Origin: Heterodera schachtii
Lineage: Eukaryota > Nematoda > Chromadorea > Rhabditida > Heteroderidae
Direction of reading: 5' to 3'
NCBI GenBank assembly: GCA_023374025.1
Contig: SIJG01000001.1
Coordinates: 3,743,946 to 3,807,945 of the forward strand
Length of the DNA: 64,000 bases
The position numbers and the translations under genes were made by a program. The notes below the pieces were generated by a model. It did not search any database. It was given only the letters and a program-made list of their open reading frames with translations, and was not told the DNA's origin. The stretch's first letter is position 1; every line of letters begins with the position of its first letter. Positions 36,601 to 57,770 of this stretch are shown here, in pieces.

Positions 36601-38282
36601 TTGTGCTCGTACGAAAACGGCCCGTACGAAAACGACCCTGACCGACTTTTTTAGCTTCGGCTCACCACGACCTATTCCATGGCCTTTCATCAGTTTGTTC
36701 GCTGTTTAACCTTCCCTTCGTCCTTTTCTTTCCTTACAATTGAAATTTTCCCCGAAAAGCCCAAATAATTGAAGAGGATGAAGCTGAACTTCCGTCCGTT
36801 GGGTTCTGTCCGCAGCACAATTTGCTCAACGAAATGGTCATTTTGGGAAACTCGCAGAAGCAAAGGAATGCTTCTGTTTGGCTTTGCTTTCGTTTCTTTC
36901 CAAATTATTTCGCCGGTCACCAAAAAACCGTTGGAACTTAACGCAAAATGACTTCTGACAAAGAGAGCACTGACTTTTCAGCCATTGGCTTGTCCAATTG
37001 TGCTGAATAACTCGGCTTCACTTTCAGAGTCCAATTGGCCACAAAAGTGGTGCCATTGATAAATTTGGCACGCAATCCGACGGAATAGGGACGAACACGG
37101 CCGAGGGGACTTGGCCAGGAAAGCAGCCCATCCAGCGAGTTCAGCTCGAGGTCGGCGATGTCCGATTGGACATTCAGTCGACTGAGTTCGTTCTGTCATT
37201 CAGTGTTTTCAACAAAGTCACCCCCCCCCCCCCCCGCGAAAAAACCGAATTCGGAATTTTGACGAAGAAAGGCTGAAATTCTGAGGCCCAAGTCACCGCC
37301 GTTCCGTTGTTCAGACTCATTCTGACTGTCGTCGTATTGTCCGTCATTTCACAAAAATTGCCAAATTGTGAGTGAGCGCAAAGGCAAAGGGGGCCAAGAC
37401 AAAAGCCACGGCATTGGGCGGAAGAACAGGGGACAAAGAAAGTGAAGTGGGACTGAACGGAAGAAAAGCACCAAATGAGTGAAGCTAGCACTCCGTTGTT
37501 TGATTGTCACTACCGTTCCTTGGCTCACTATTTGACCATTCGCTGGTGATCCTTCCGAAACAATGCTAAAAGCGTACTTTCCCGGCACGGACTGTGCCGG
37601 GACGGGGCAACGGACGAGCGAAGGACTGACCCAACGGCCTTTGCTGAGCGAAGTGCCGAACAGACAATCGTAACGGGCACGAGGTCCCCTGAGGGAAAGT
37701 GAGGCAAATGCGAAGAGAGTGCCATTTATTCACTTGGGAAAAGCATTGCCCAAAACGGAGACAAAGGCAACCGATGGCAAAGGAAAGGGCGGCGAAAGCG
37801 AAGAATTTCCCGACGCATTCGAAAGTGCGACGGACGAAGCCTGCGGAAGGACCAGCGACAGCGAAGGCGATTGCTGGGGACAGATCAGTCCAAGCGGACA
37901 AAGGTCGCAATCGGCACCAATCCAACCGGGCGAGCAGACGCACGCCCTGCCAATTGGGGGGGGGCGACGATGGGAAAGAGGCTAATTAACCCATCAATTA
38001 GCAATGCTAATTGTTGTCCATTGATCACCCAGTCCCATATTAATTAAACTGAAAGTGCCTTGTTTGACGATCACAGCGGCCGTGAATACATTCAAAGTCG
38101 CAATGTTTTATGGCAGAGATTTGATCATCGGCAGATGAAAAATGGGAGCCCGAAACAAGCAGAAGGTGAATGTAAAGACAAGCTGATGACCAGGGGAATG
38201 ATTGGCAATTGTCGGCCAACGAATGCCGAAGGAACTGACCGAATGCAAAAAGTGCCATTGGCGGAGACCAAAGCGTTGACAA
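27611..38282 (-). CDS. Large extracellular/adhesion-type protein, unidentified
   Basis: Many short exons read consistently on the - strand. Near the N-terminus is a hydrophobic signal-like CLYIHLLLVSGSHFSSA (38.2 kb) and an EGF-like module (HCDFECIHGRCDRQTRHFQ joined to CVCSPGWIGADCDLC). A beta-rich module follows (YDCLFGTSLSKGRWVSPSLV, then CPVP), then a second cysteine module (CRGFCLGPLCLCAHSQFGNF). Repeated Trp-containing beta-type segments come next: INGTTFVANWTLKVKPSY (37.05 kb), DDFLFTLTVNDPSFVPSLS (34.45 kb) and LRAGDTFRAEWTVLPFSEF (30.7 kb). A cadherin-like segment (VVTHPLLDTFSVDYCMNLVA) precedes a Lys/Gly/Arg repeat domain (28.3-28.7 kb). No transmembrane helix was found. Several introns are swollen by minisatellites or mobile elements. 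Whether this is one gene or two is uncertain, and exact start and stop are provisional. Confidence 0.5.
28275..28722 (-). repeat. 21-22 bp coding minisatellite (Lys/Gly/Arg-rich)
   Basis: About 20 tandem copies of a unit read on the + strand as GGCTTTTCCCCCCTTTCCTCT with 4-8 C residues. On the - strand it encodes 7-residue repeats, KARGKGG in one frame, SQRKGGK in the next and PEERGEK in the third. All three frames stay open across the array. The 455-codon frame changes from KARGKGG to SQRKGGK type and back because the poly-G length varies between units. Confidence 0.9.
30795..31165. repeat. 93-bp minisatellite, four copies
   Basis: A GA-rich unit containing ACGACGGAGGTAAACTTAAG recurs at 30821, 30914, 31007 and 31100 (exact 93-bp period) with almost no divergence. 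It appears to lie in an intron of the - strand gene. Confidence 0.95.
31905..32460. repeat. About 147-bp minisatellite, four copies
   Basis: A purine-rich unit with GCAGGCGAGAGCGGAAGGGA recurs at 31981, 32128, 32272 and 32419 (periods 147, 144, 147). It is probably intronic in the - strand gene. Open frames across it are low-complexity Ser/Pro/Phe/Leu. Confidence 0.93.
33028..33135. repeat. (GA)n microsatellite
   Basis: GAGA runs interrupted by AAATAAAAAG, within an intron of the - strand gene. Confidence 0.9.
35618..36668. mobile_element. Long-TIR element with 10-bp target duplication (hosts a nested element)
   Basis: GACCTATTCC is present at 35608-35617 and again at 36669-36678. The arms share GAAGCTAAAAA, then TATGAGTGCGGGGTGATCGG and GCGGGTCATTTCAGTACGG, running inward for about 200 bp. 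The right arm is interrupted at 36259-36644 by a second element. There is no ORF. A partial relative lies at about 56040-56230. The 10-bp duplication suggests a Mutator-like origin. Confidence 0.8.
36259..36644. mobile_element. Nested MITE-like element with 9-bp target duplication
   Basis: It is flanked by ACTTTTTTA at 36250-36258 and 36645-36653. Termini are CGGGCCAGGCCGTTTTCG and the inverse of CGGTCAGGGTCGTTTTCG. Inside is the TATAACTTTTTTC arm also seen at 1-346 and 61070-61360, and inverted copies of the TCATTCGA motif. It sits within the right arm of the surrounding element. Confidence 0.85.
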
Positions 38283-38914
38283 TCAGCGAAAAATGGAGCA
38301 AAACGAAGGTGAAACGGTGGGAAGGAACAGGGTGAATGTCAGAAAGCTAATGGGCAGAAATGAGAATGCGGCGATGCGTCCATCTCCACAGCGAAGGCCA
38401 ATGGCACGGCACTCCCAAATGGCCACCCCTTCCGCCCCTTTCCCCTCCTCCCCCCTCCTCCCCAATCCGTGTCCCATTTAAGCCCCATTTTCAGGAATTT
38501 CTTCCTTTTGACGGCCCAAACACTGTTAATTCAGTGCCTGTCGTCATGGAAACTTGTCAAAAAGTTTTGGACACGTATTTTTGGTAAAATTCAAATGAAT
38601 TTTTTAATAAAAGACAGTAAAACACGGCGAATTATACTGTACACGACTTTCTGTACCAATTGGTGTAAAACAATGGGCGGCTTTTTAATTGTGTAAATAA
38701 AGGTGATTAGGAAGGAGAAGCAAACGCACAGAAATTAAAACATTTATTAAAATTTCCGCCATTTATTTTTGTCCAAAAGGTATTGGTCAAAACGTCAAAA
38801 TTAAAATTCCACGCCAATTTAATAATTTCGGCTCTTAAGTTCGTTTCTCTCTCTCTCTCTCTCTCTCTCTGTTCGTCCCTTTCCAGCAACATCGCCCTCC
38901 CCCCCCCCCCATCG

Positions 38915-41900
38915 ATGAATTCGAATTCGAAGGCTTCTTCTCCCCTCGGCACTGCCATTGCTTTGGCCACCGCCGGTGCCGTGGTGACCATTCAAAGCGC
39001 AATCATTGCCATTCTCTACAGAAAATGTGCCAAACTGTCGCAAATCATTCACAATTTACAGACCGAAAATTCGAACACTTCGCATTCGTTGAGGTAAATA
39101 ATTTTATCCCCTGAGGCAAAAAAAAGAAAAAGAAAATGGGCTGAGAATTTGTTTTGAGTAAAAACGGAAATTACACTTCATTCTCAAAATTCCCTTTTCA
39201 AACAGAAAATTCTTTGAAAATAGCGTGGCAAAAGAATAAAGAATAATTGGGCTGCCGAAGGGCAAAAAAAGAAAAAGAAAAGAAAACGAAATAAATAAAC
39301 CATCGCCTGCCAAAAAAAGCATTTGCCATTCCCAAATGAATGTTTGTCCCATTTCTTATATTCTTATAATTCTAACACTGACTGATCTTTCCAAAAAGGA
39401 ACGAATTGGTCCTTTTGCGCCGCACTGTCCTTTTGTTGGAGAGGCGAATTGCCCAAAGTGAGGCCAATCGTACCGAAATGGCAAAAACTGAAAAGGACGA
39501 ACGATTGGATCGGCACGAAATGTGCGAAGAACGAAAAGCCATTGGCCGAGTGGCGTCGGCAAACAGTGCGTCGGAGGGGGAATATGCGGACGCGGTGGAC
39601 GACGACCCCGACTTTTTTAAGTACGACAAACGGAGAAATAACCGAAGGGGCCGAATCGGACAAATTTGAATTCAGCACCTTTTAGGGCGGGGAAAAAGAG
39701 GAAAATGCTGAAAGTTGGCTAATTTTCTTAACAAATTTATTATATAAATTCTTAGTTTTTCCCTGCGGCGCCTTTCGGCACCGCCGGACCCCAAAATCCA
39801 ACAAAAATATTAAAAACCCAAAATTAGCATGGCGAATCTACTCAGAATAGAGGTAGAGTCTACAAAATTCCCTGGCGGTACCATAAGCTTTATTTTTTAA
39901 CAAAATGGCTCAAAACCAAAAAATTGGTTATTTTTTGGACAAAATCTGTTAATAAATTTCATTTTAATTTTCAAAATTTTTCCCAGCGGCGCTTAACGAC
40001 GCCCCAACGTATGCTCATATTGGATCAATAAAACTTGTTAATTTAATCTAATAAATTGAAATACTTGGATTTTTTAACCCCTTTTTTGGATTTTTCCGCG
40101 GTAATTGCCCATGGTACTCCCTTTTTTAAAAAAAAACTAAGGTAAATGTTTATCTGAGCTCCCAGACTCAAAAACACCCAAAACCACTTTTATAGGTTTT
40201 CTTATGCGCTGAAAACGATAGAGCAATCAAAAATTTTTAACCGCTTCAACTTTAAACCGGTTTTTGAACCGGTTTAAAACTCGAAAAATTGAGGAAAAAG
40301 GAGGTCTCCCGACCTTTTAAAAAGGTCAAACCCAGGCAAATTTGGTATCATTCGACAGCTCTTGACGAGTTATATTTAAAAATCCAAGAATAAAGCCAAA
40401 CTGACGCCATCCGATCACCTAGACAACCGATTCCCAGTGAAAAGTGACATTTCAGTACCAAAGAAAAAAGAATGAACAAAAATAATTTGACAAGCTAACT
40501 TTCGCAAAAGGGAGCATGCAAAGACGGAGCAAGTAGTGGGGCGAGACGGAGGGCGGAAGAAGCAGTCTGACGAGCGCCACAGGCGGTTGACTGCGGGGGC
40601 CCGAAGGGCCCCCGCCAATCAGTCAACCGCCTGCGGATCACGCGCGGACTTCTTCCGTAGCCCGTAGTCTCGCCCCACCTACTGGCCGCCGTAGTCGAGT
40701 GTGCGGCGGTTTTTTAGCGCAATAAGCAAAATTCAAACTTTTATTTGACGTTGTTTTCCCATTTTTCTGACTATTCGTTTAAAAATAGTTTTAACGATTT
40801 TGAGGATCCTTAACATGCGTCGGTTCGACATCATTCCCTGATTTTTAGACTTAGCTCGTCAAGAGCTTTCGAATGACACCATATTTGTCCCAATTTGACC
40901 TTTTTAAAAGGTCGGGAGACCTCCTTTTTCCTCAATTTTTTGAGTTTTAAACCGGTTCAAAAACCGGTTTAAAGTTGAAGCGGTTAAAATTTTTTGATTG
41001 CTCTATCGTTTTCAGCGTATAAGAAAACCTATGAAAGAGGTTTTGGGTGTTTTTGAGTTTGGGAGCTCAGATAAACATTTTCCAAAACTAAAAGTTGTAT
41101 GTGAAATTTTCAGGGTTTTCCAGGGTCACTGATCAAAAACGAGTATACATTTCGGCCAACTCTTCATCCTGGGCCCCAAATTGAACCTAAAAGAGGAAAG
41201 CCTAACTGAACACGTTAAATTTTGGTCATTTTAATTCCAATCAATCGATCGTCGGTTTTCCCCGCCATAAATTCCTCTTCTTAATGCCATCATCCGATCC
41301 GATCAATTTTCAAATTTTCATAGCCAAATTCTCAAAACCCTTTTCAGCACTTTTATTTTATCACAGAATGAGCAGCAAAACGAATGGGACTAAAGTGTGT
41401 TCTGCGGTTGCGGACTCAAAATTTGTGAGATTATTTTTGATTACGAATTTGGCACTTCCCCACCCCGCCATATTTTTCCCATATTTTTATTACGAATCCT
41501 CTCCTTTTCCCCTCCCACTTTCAATCATCATTTTTTCATTTACCTATACCCCTTCCCTCGCTTTCTCCCACCATTTGTTCCCCCGTCGTCTTCCGTCTGG
41601 CCGCTTTCTATGCTTATGTCCGTTAAAATGCATTCCATCGATTCGGTTCCAATTTCGCTTTTCCATTTTCTGTTCATTTTTCTGTTAGCTAACTTTTAAT
41701 CTTTTTTTTTATTCAATACAATTACATACTCGCGGAACAAAAATTAACTAAAAAAACATATACACACCGTCCGAAAAAACGAGATGTGTACCAATAAATA
41801 GAGAGTGCAGAGAAAAAAACATCTCTCTTTTTGGCGTACTATTTCTTTATCTCTGTTAATAGAGAAAAACCGAATTCACTTCTCTCCATATAACTTTTTT

Positions 41901-43491
41901 TCTATCCATATAATTTCCACCAAATTTTGCATATAGATAGAGAAAAAAATATAGAATTGTTCAATCGCTTTTTTAAAGAAAACAATCGCTTTTATTTAAG
42001 TCTAAAATTTAAAACAAATTTTTGAACGCCCATATCTTTTTTCAGTTCCATCAAATTGCTTAGCATTTGCTTAGAAAAAGCTTCAGCTTATCAAGAGCTT
42101 TCGAATGATACTAAGTTTGTCCAATTTGGTTGGCAAAAACATTCAAAAATAATTCCCAAAAATGGTCATTTTTTAATATTTTGGACAAAAATAAATAAAA
42201 ATAATAATGTTGCACAACGGACTCGAACCTCCGCCCTTTGTCCCTTTACTATTTTACAAAAACCACTTAGCCACACATGCAAATCTTTTTTGGTATTGGA
42301 GCTCAGTTTCCGGACGCTGTGGTATAAGAAAACTTTTTACAATTTGGAACCCAAATTCTATTTTTTGATCTTATTTACCTAAGTTAAAGCTGTGCATGTA
42401 AATTTCTTATTTGATTAAAACGCGACCATAAACAAAACAATGGTCAGTTGTTAGCTGTCGCTTCGTCACGCTAATTTATTTGCCATTGTTTCAGCTGGAA
42501 CAAATTGACCGATTGCACGAGACGGGCAAACACAGCGAAGCGTATGCCGAATTAATGAAAGTTTGTTCTGTCCTCCAAAACGCACAATGTCCAAAGTTTA
42601 GGCCAACAGAGAGGAGCCCGAAGTGTTGTGGCGATTGGGTACGTTTAGGATTTTTTCTCGAATTGAATTGAAAAGGACATTTATTTGTTAGCGCGAGTGT
42701 GCCACCAAATGGCGTCTTCGTTGGAACTGAAAGACCCGAGGAAAAGGGAACTCCTCGACGAAGGCATTGGCATTCCTTCCCCCCCCCCCGCCCCGCCCCT
42801 TTCTTTTCAGTTCCTTTCCTTTTACAGCTCATCGTTACGCGACCTCGGCATACGAATTGCGTGGGACTGAGTTTAACGTGCTCAAATGGATGGCTGCCGT
42901 CACGGGGTCACGTACCGATTTTCTGGGGACCAAAGAGAAAATTGAGCAGGGCAACCGCTTCAAGGCAAAAGGCCAACTGAGAGGAGCACCCTTTAACTCC
43001 CTCCGCTATTTCAGGAATTGCTGGACAAAGCATTGGCAATTAATCCGACGGAAACGACGGTCATTCACCCCCCCCCCCCTCCCCTCCCCCGCTAATTGAG
43101 CTTTTCCTCTTCAGCTGTTGCATATGCGCGGACGCCTCGCTTATTCGGTGGCCGGTCTCTCCTGGCTCGAGCGCAAGGCCGCTGCCGCCCTTTTCGGCAA
43201 TCCGCCCGAGGCTACGTACGACGATGCCATCGCTGTATACACCTCCAAACTGTCAGGCATTCTTAAGACACGTCCGTTAAGGACTTCCTCTTGGTCGCAC
43301 AACACAAGCCAGAGTGGGCGGAGAATCTGATGTTCTTGGGAAAGGCGTACTTGGCAAAGGGGGACAAGAAGAACGCGCTGTCTTATCTGGAAAAAGCGGT
43401 GGCAGAGAATTCAGCCGGGGACGAAAACGAGGAGGAAGAATCGGAATGGTTGAAAGAAGCAAAACAACTCGTGAAAAAGCTTGGGAAGTGA
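38915..43491 (+). CDS. RMDN3: Regulator of microtubule dynamics / PTPIP51-like protein (RMDN family)
   Basis: The N-terminal exon (38915-39093) has a transmembrane segment ([20 protein letters not shown]). The next (39399 onward) is a coiled coil ([20 protein letters not shown]) ending in an FFAT-like stretch [15 protein letters not shown]. The TPR-like half is clear: [20 protein letters not shown] (42495-42560), [20 protein letters not shown] (42602-42638 joined to 42692-42763), [66 protein letters not shown] and a tail ending KQLVKKLGK at TGA 43489-43491. Two introns are GC-AG (42764-42827 and 42965-43014). RMDN3 is an outer-mitochondrial-membrane tether that binds ER VAP proteins through FFAT. 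The link between the two halves across the 2.8-kb intron is not resolved, and a T6 run at 39613-39618 may hide a frameshift. Confidence 0.82.
40141..41083. mobile_element. Long-TIR foldback element, copy 2 (RMDN intron)
   Basis: Same family and orientation as 24592-25526. The target duplication AAAACTAA is at 40133-40140 and 41084-41091. The arms have diverged from copy 1 (for example CCGCTTCAACTTTAAACCGG in place of GCGCTCTCAACTTTAACCCG), as have the arm-core junctions. The core at 40502-40731 is almost identical to copy 1. Confidence 0.88.
40502..40731 (+). ncRNA. Candidate structured RNA / hyperconserved core of foldback element (copy 2)
   Basis: Identical to 24951-25180 except GCATGCA for GCATGCG and CGGAAGAAG for CGGAGGAAG. 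Here the CGGAAGAAG / CTTCTTCCG stem is fully Watson-Crick. The same terminal hairpin and trailing TTTTTT are present. Confidence 0.35.
41763..42322 (-). mobile_element. TIR element carrying a tRNA-like head (copy 2)
   Basis: Reverse complement of 17382-17966, flanked by TA on both sides. The tRNA-like part (about 42210-42285, - strand) is better preserved, with TGTGGCTAAGTGG as A-box region and GGTTCGAGTCC as B-box. The ends CACACCGTCCG and CCACAGCGTCCG are inverted repeats. Confidence 0.72.
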
Positions 43492-43790
43492 AGAGAGACG
43501 CGAGAATGAACAAAATTGACACATTGTGTTTTATATCATGTAAAAGTACACCACACAAAATAAAATAAATCAGATGCGATAATTAGAACCAAATAGCACA
43601 CAGGAGCAATATTTTGTTCATCGACGTCAAAAATGATGATTTTAAGTCCCATGATTCAGAAATTACAAAACAAGTGATCGATTTAAAAAATCAGACGGAT
43701 GGATCATGACAACCCAGTTAATTACGAGACAAATACGATACACACAAGGGAAGAGAATTATTTATGTAGGGAGGAAGGTCGGTCAGTCGT

Positions 43791-55056
<11,266 letters not shown>

Positions 55057-57770
55057 AAGTATTTAATCAGGTCTTGTTTTCGGAAGGAAGAGAGACTTTC
55101 CGGTATCGGCTAAGAAAGAATTTACTATACAAAATAAATACAACCAAAATTATGCTCTTCAACTTATTCATATGTCTTAGAAAAGCTACCTTAATGGTGA
55201 AGTGATGCGTAAAAACCCTTTGAACAAAATAAAAAACGTGATGAATTACTTCGATCGAGCAATTTGGAGGATGTAACTAAAAGACAAATAATATGTAAAT
55301 GAATATGTCTTTGCTATTTTATAACGCTTTGCTAAACTATTTGGCACTAGTTTCTTACATACACATTTTAAAAAACGAAATGATTATTAAAATGTTTCAA
55401 ACCTCCTTTCTCTATATGTATTTAACGTTGTGCACTTTCGAGTTAAAGGCTTCGAAGCAATAAATATTTAATTCTTTAGAATGCCAAGCGGATATAGGTA
55501 ATCTAAAATTAACGAGCATTTATTTTTAATACATTAATTTATTGTATATTAGTAGATTCCAATATGTACTAATAATTGTAAGACAAAAAACGGCGAAATA
55601 GTAAAATTTGGATGAAAAGCTACACTTTGACCAAGCAAGCAATGATTAAAACCAAATCTGAGAAGAACCAGACGACGAAGCTGACATGAGCTTGCACTAA
55701 TTGCTTAGAAGCCATCTCTGCCTACGGATAAATCGATTTTCTATCTCTCGTCGCCTACTTGAATTGTCTGCACCGCAGCGAGCAATTCATATGAGTGACC
55801 AACAAAACAAAAATAGGGCAAACGCGAGCAAAGAAAGCTAATTTGTGAGAGAAAGAAATACAACGTAAAGACAGAGACCAAAAAGAAGGGCCCATACCAA
55901 AGAATGCGGTAATCTGTTCACAAGGGTACTGTAGATGGTAGTGATCTCGCATCTCCAAAACCGTTTTTCGCCTTCAATTTCATTTTCTGCCAAATGCGTT
56001 CAATGCTTTGGGAAAATACATATTATTTGACGACCCACGGCAAAAAAACATATAATCATTCTACAGATTTTTTTTCGAAATTTTCCCCGATTTTCAGTGT
56101 ATTTTAGGGTGTCCCGGTCACAATGAAGGAGTGATCTGATAAAGTTGGTGTAAAAGACTTTTTTGTTCAGCATCAAAAGATAAGCATGCATGAATTATTT
56201 CAGATTTTTAAGAGCCTTTTAAGATAGTTTTAAATTTGTTCACTTTTTTCCGCCATTACTTTGACCATCTCTCACTTCGTTGACCACTTCACATTCATTC
56301 TATTTTTGATTCGTTATTTTTTGGCGCTGATATGAAGCTGATATATTGGACTGATAAATACGTAAACAATGCCCATAATTTAATTGTCGGTTTATAAAAT
56401 CACGAATCCGGCATCCATTTCGAACAAGAGCCGATGATGACAAAAAATGTCGCTTTTAGTCCCTGATGGAATGAATACTCGTTCGCTTCCAAAAGAGCAA
56501 CAGAATAATTATCTTTTCGGCTCTACTGCACTTTATGAGTCCAATCAACTTTTACGAGTCCAAAGGTATTTTATGTATGAGTCCGATCAGAGTTTTTGAG
56601 TCCAGTCAAAGGAAAAATTGAAGAATATGTGTACCTCGAATTTGACGAATGATATATCATTCGACACCTTCGGTCTGTAATGCACGAATCCAAAAGAATT
56701 TTTTGGCGGAAACAACTTTGGGCCGAGTTATGGGCCCGGGACTGGAGTAACCAAATTGCTGTGGAATTGAACCGTCCAAAGCCTTAAAACGCACAAAAAT
56801 GCAATAAAGTACCTATATAGAAAAGGATTCACGGTCTTAAATGACGAATTCAAAAAAATCCTTGGATAAAAAAGATTTACGAGAGTTATAGGTCCTCAAA
56901 ACCTCAGAAAATGAATAATTTATTGCATTTTTGTGCGCTTTTAAGGCTTTGGACGGTCAGTCCCACAGCCATTTGACCGCTTCAGTCCCGGGCCCAGGTT
57001 TTTTCGCGGTTACTGATCAGTGATCACGAACCTGAACTCAGAATCGTGCTATTTCGAATCCCGAATTAGAACATCTGCAAACATTTTTTCCAAAATTGAT
57101 TTTCACTGATTTCGAGTCAACAACCAATTCGTTGATTATTTTTGTTACATTTGCATTTTTGCAGATGTTCGAATTCGGTTTTGGGATTCGAAATAGCACG
57201 ATTCTGAGTTTGATTCTTGATCACTGACCCCGAAAACCTATAAAAAAATATATTAAAATACAAAGAATTAGTTTATTCCAGGTCTGCCATTGAATGCTCC
57301 GTTGGACGGGTATGCCGATTTTTTAACAATACTTATACCAGTGAACTATTTCGCTTACTCTTTGTGCCTAATTGTGATTTCGACAGTCAATTGAATTCGA
57401 CAAGGAGTGATTTCGACAGTAAAAGCAAATTTTTAAAATGGCAGAAAATTAATTAAATAATAATGGTTAAATTTTAATTCTACAAAATAATGGATACAGT
57501 ATTTGATCAGAAAATAATTCTTTAGTTTGATTTTTGATCAGAAGTGCAAATGGTAGGAACATGAACGCATATACAAAATCGGATCACGGTTATCAATTAT
57601 CAAAATATTACATGGTCGTGTCTTTTTTTTTCTGTGGTCGTGTAAATTGAAATAGAACCAAATATATTTATTATTATTATTAGCTTATTATTCAATTATA
57701 AATTTAAATAATTAATTAATCATTAGAATAACTCTTCCGTATGAATTGACCCGCCCCTTCTGATCACCTA
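55057..57770. other. Intergenic, repeat-rich
   Basis: Upstream of PRRC2. 56040-56230 matches the interior of the 35618-36668 element. 56615-56905 matches 15140-15480, and its inverse partner at 56930-56985 makes a foldback. 56985-57245 is an inverted pair (CGAATCCCGAATTAGAACAT / its inverse). No exon was recognised. Confidence 0.6.

Larger units (their letters stand above)
39700..42490. other. Long intron (or gap) of the RMDN gene filled with repeats
   Basis: It contains GC-island repeats at 39765 and 39985, the foldback element at 40141-41083 and the TIR/tRNA-like element at 41763-42322. A short stretch around 41280-41440 has splice-like signals (ATTTTATCACAG then ATGAGCAGC), but I could not fit it to the gene. 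Confidence 0.55.

Noticed and set aside
41280..41440. Extra RMDN exon linking the two halves
   Set aside because: Splice-like signals exist, but no reading frame joins both neighbours in phase with sensible sequence.
55500..57700. Horizontally acquired cell-wall enzyme or effector
   Set aside because: I looked for glycosyl hydrolase or pectate lyase-like exons in the gaps because of the possible parasite host. None was found.
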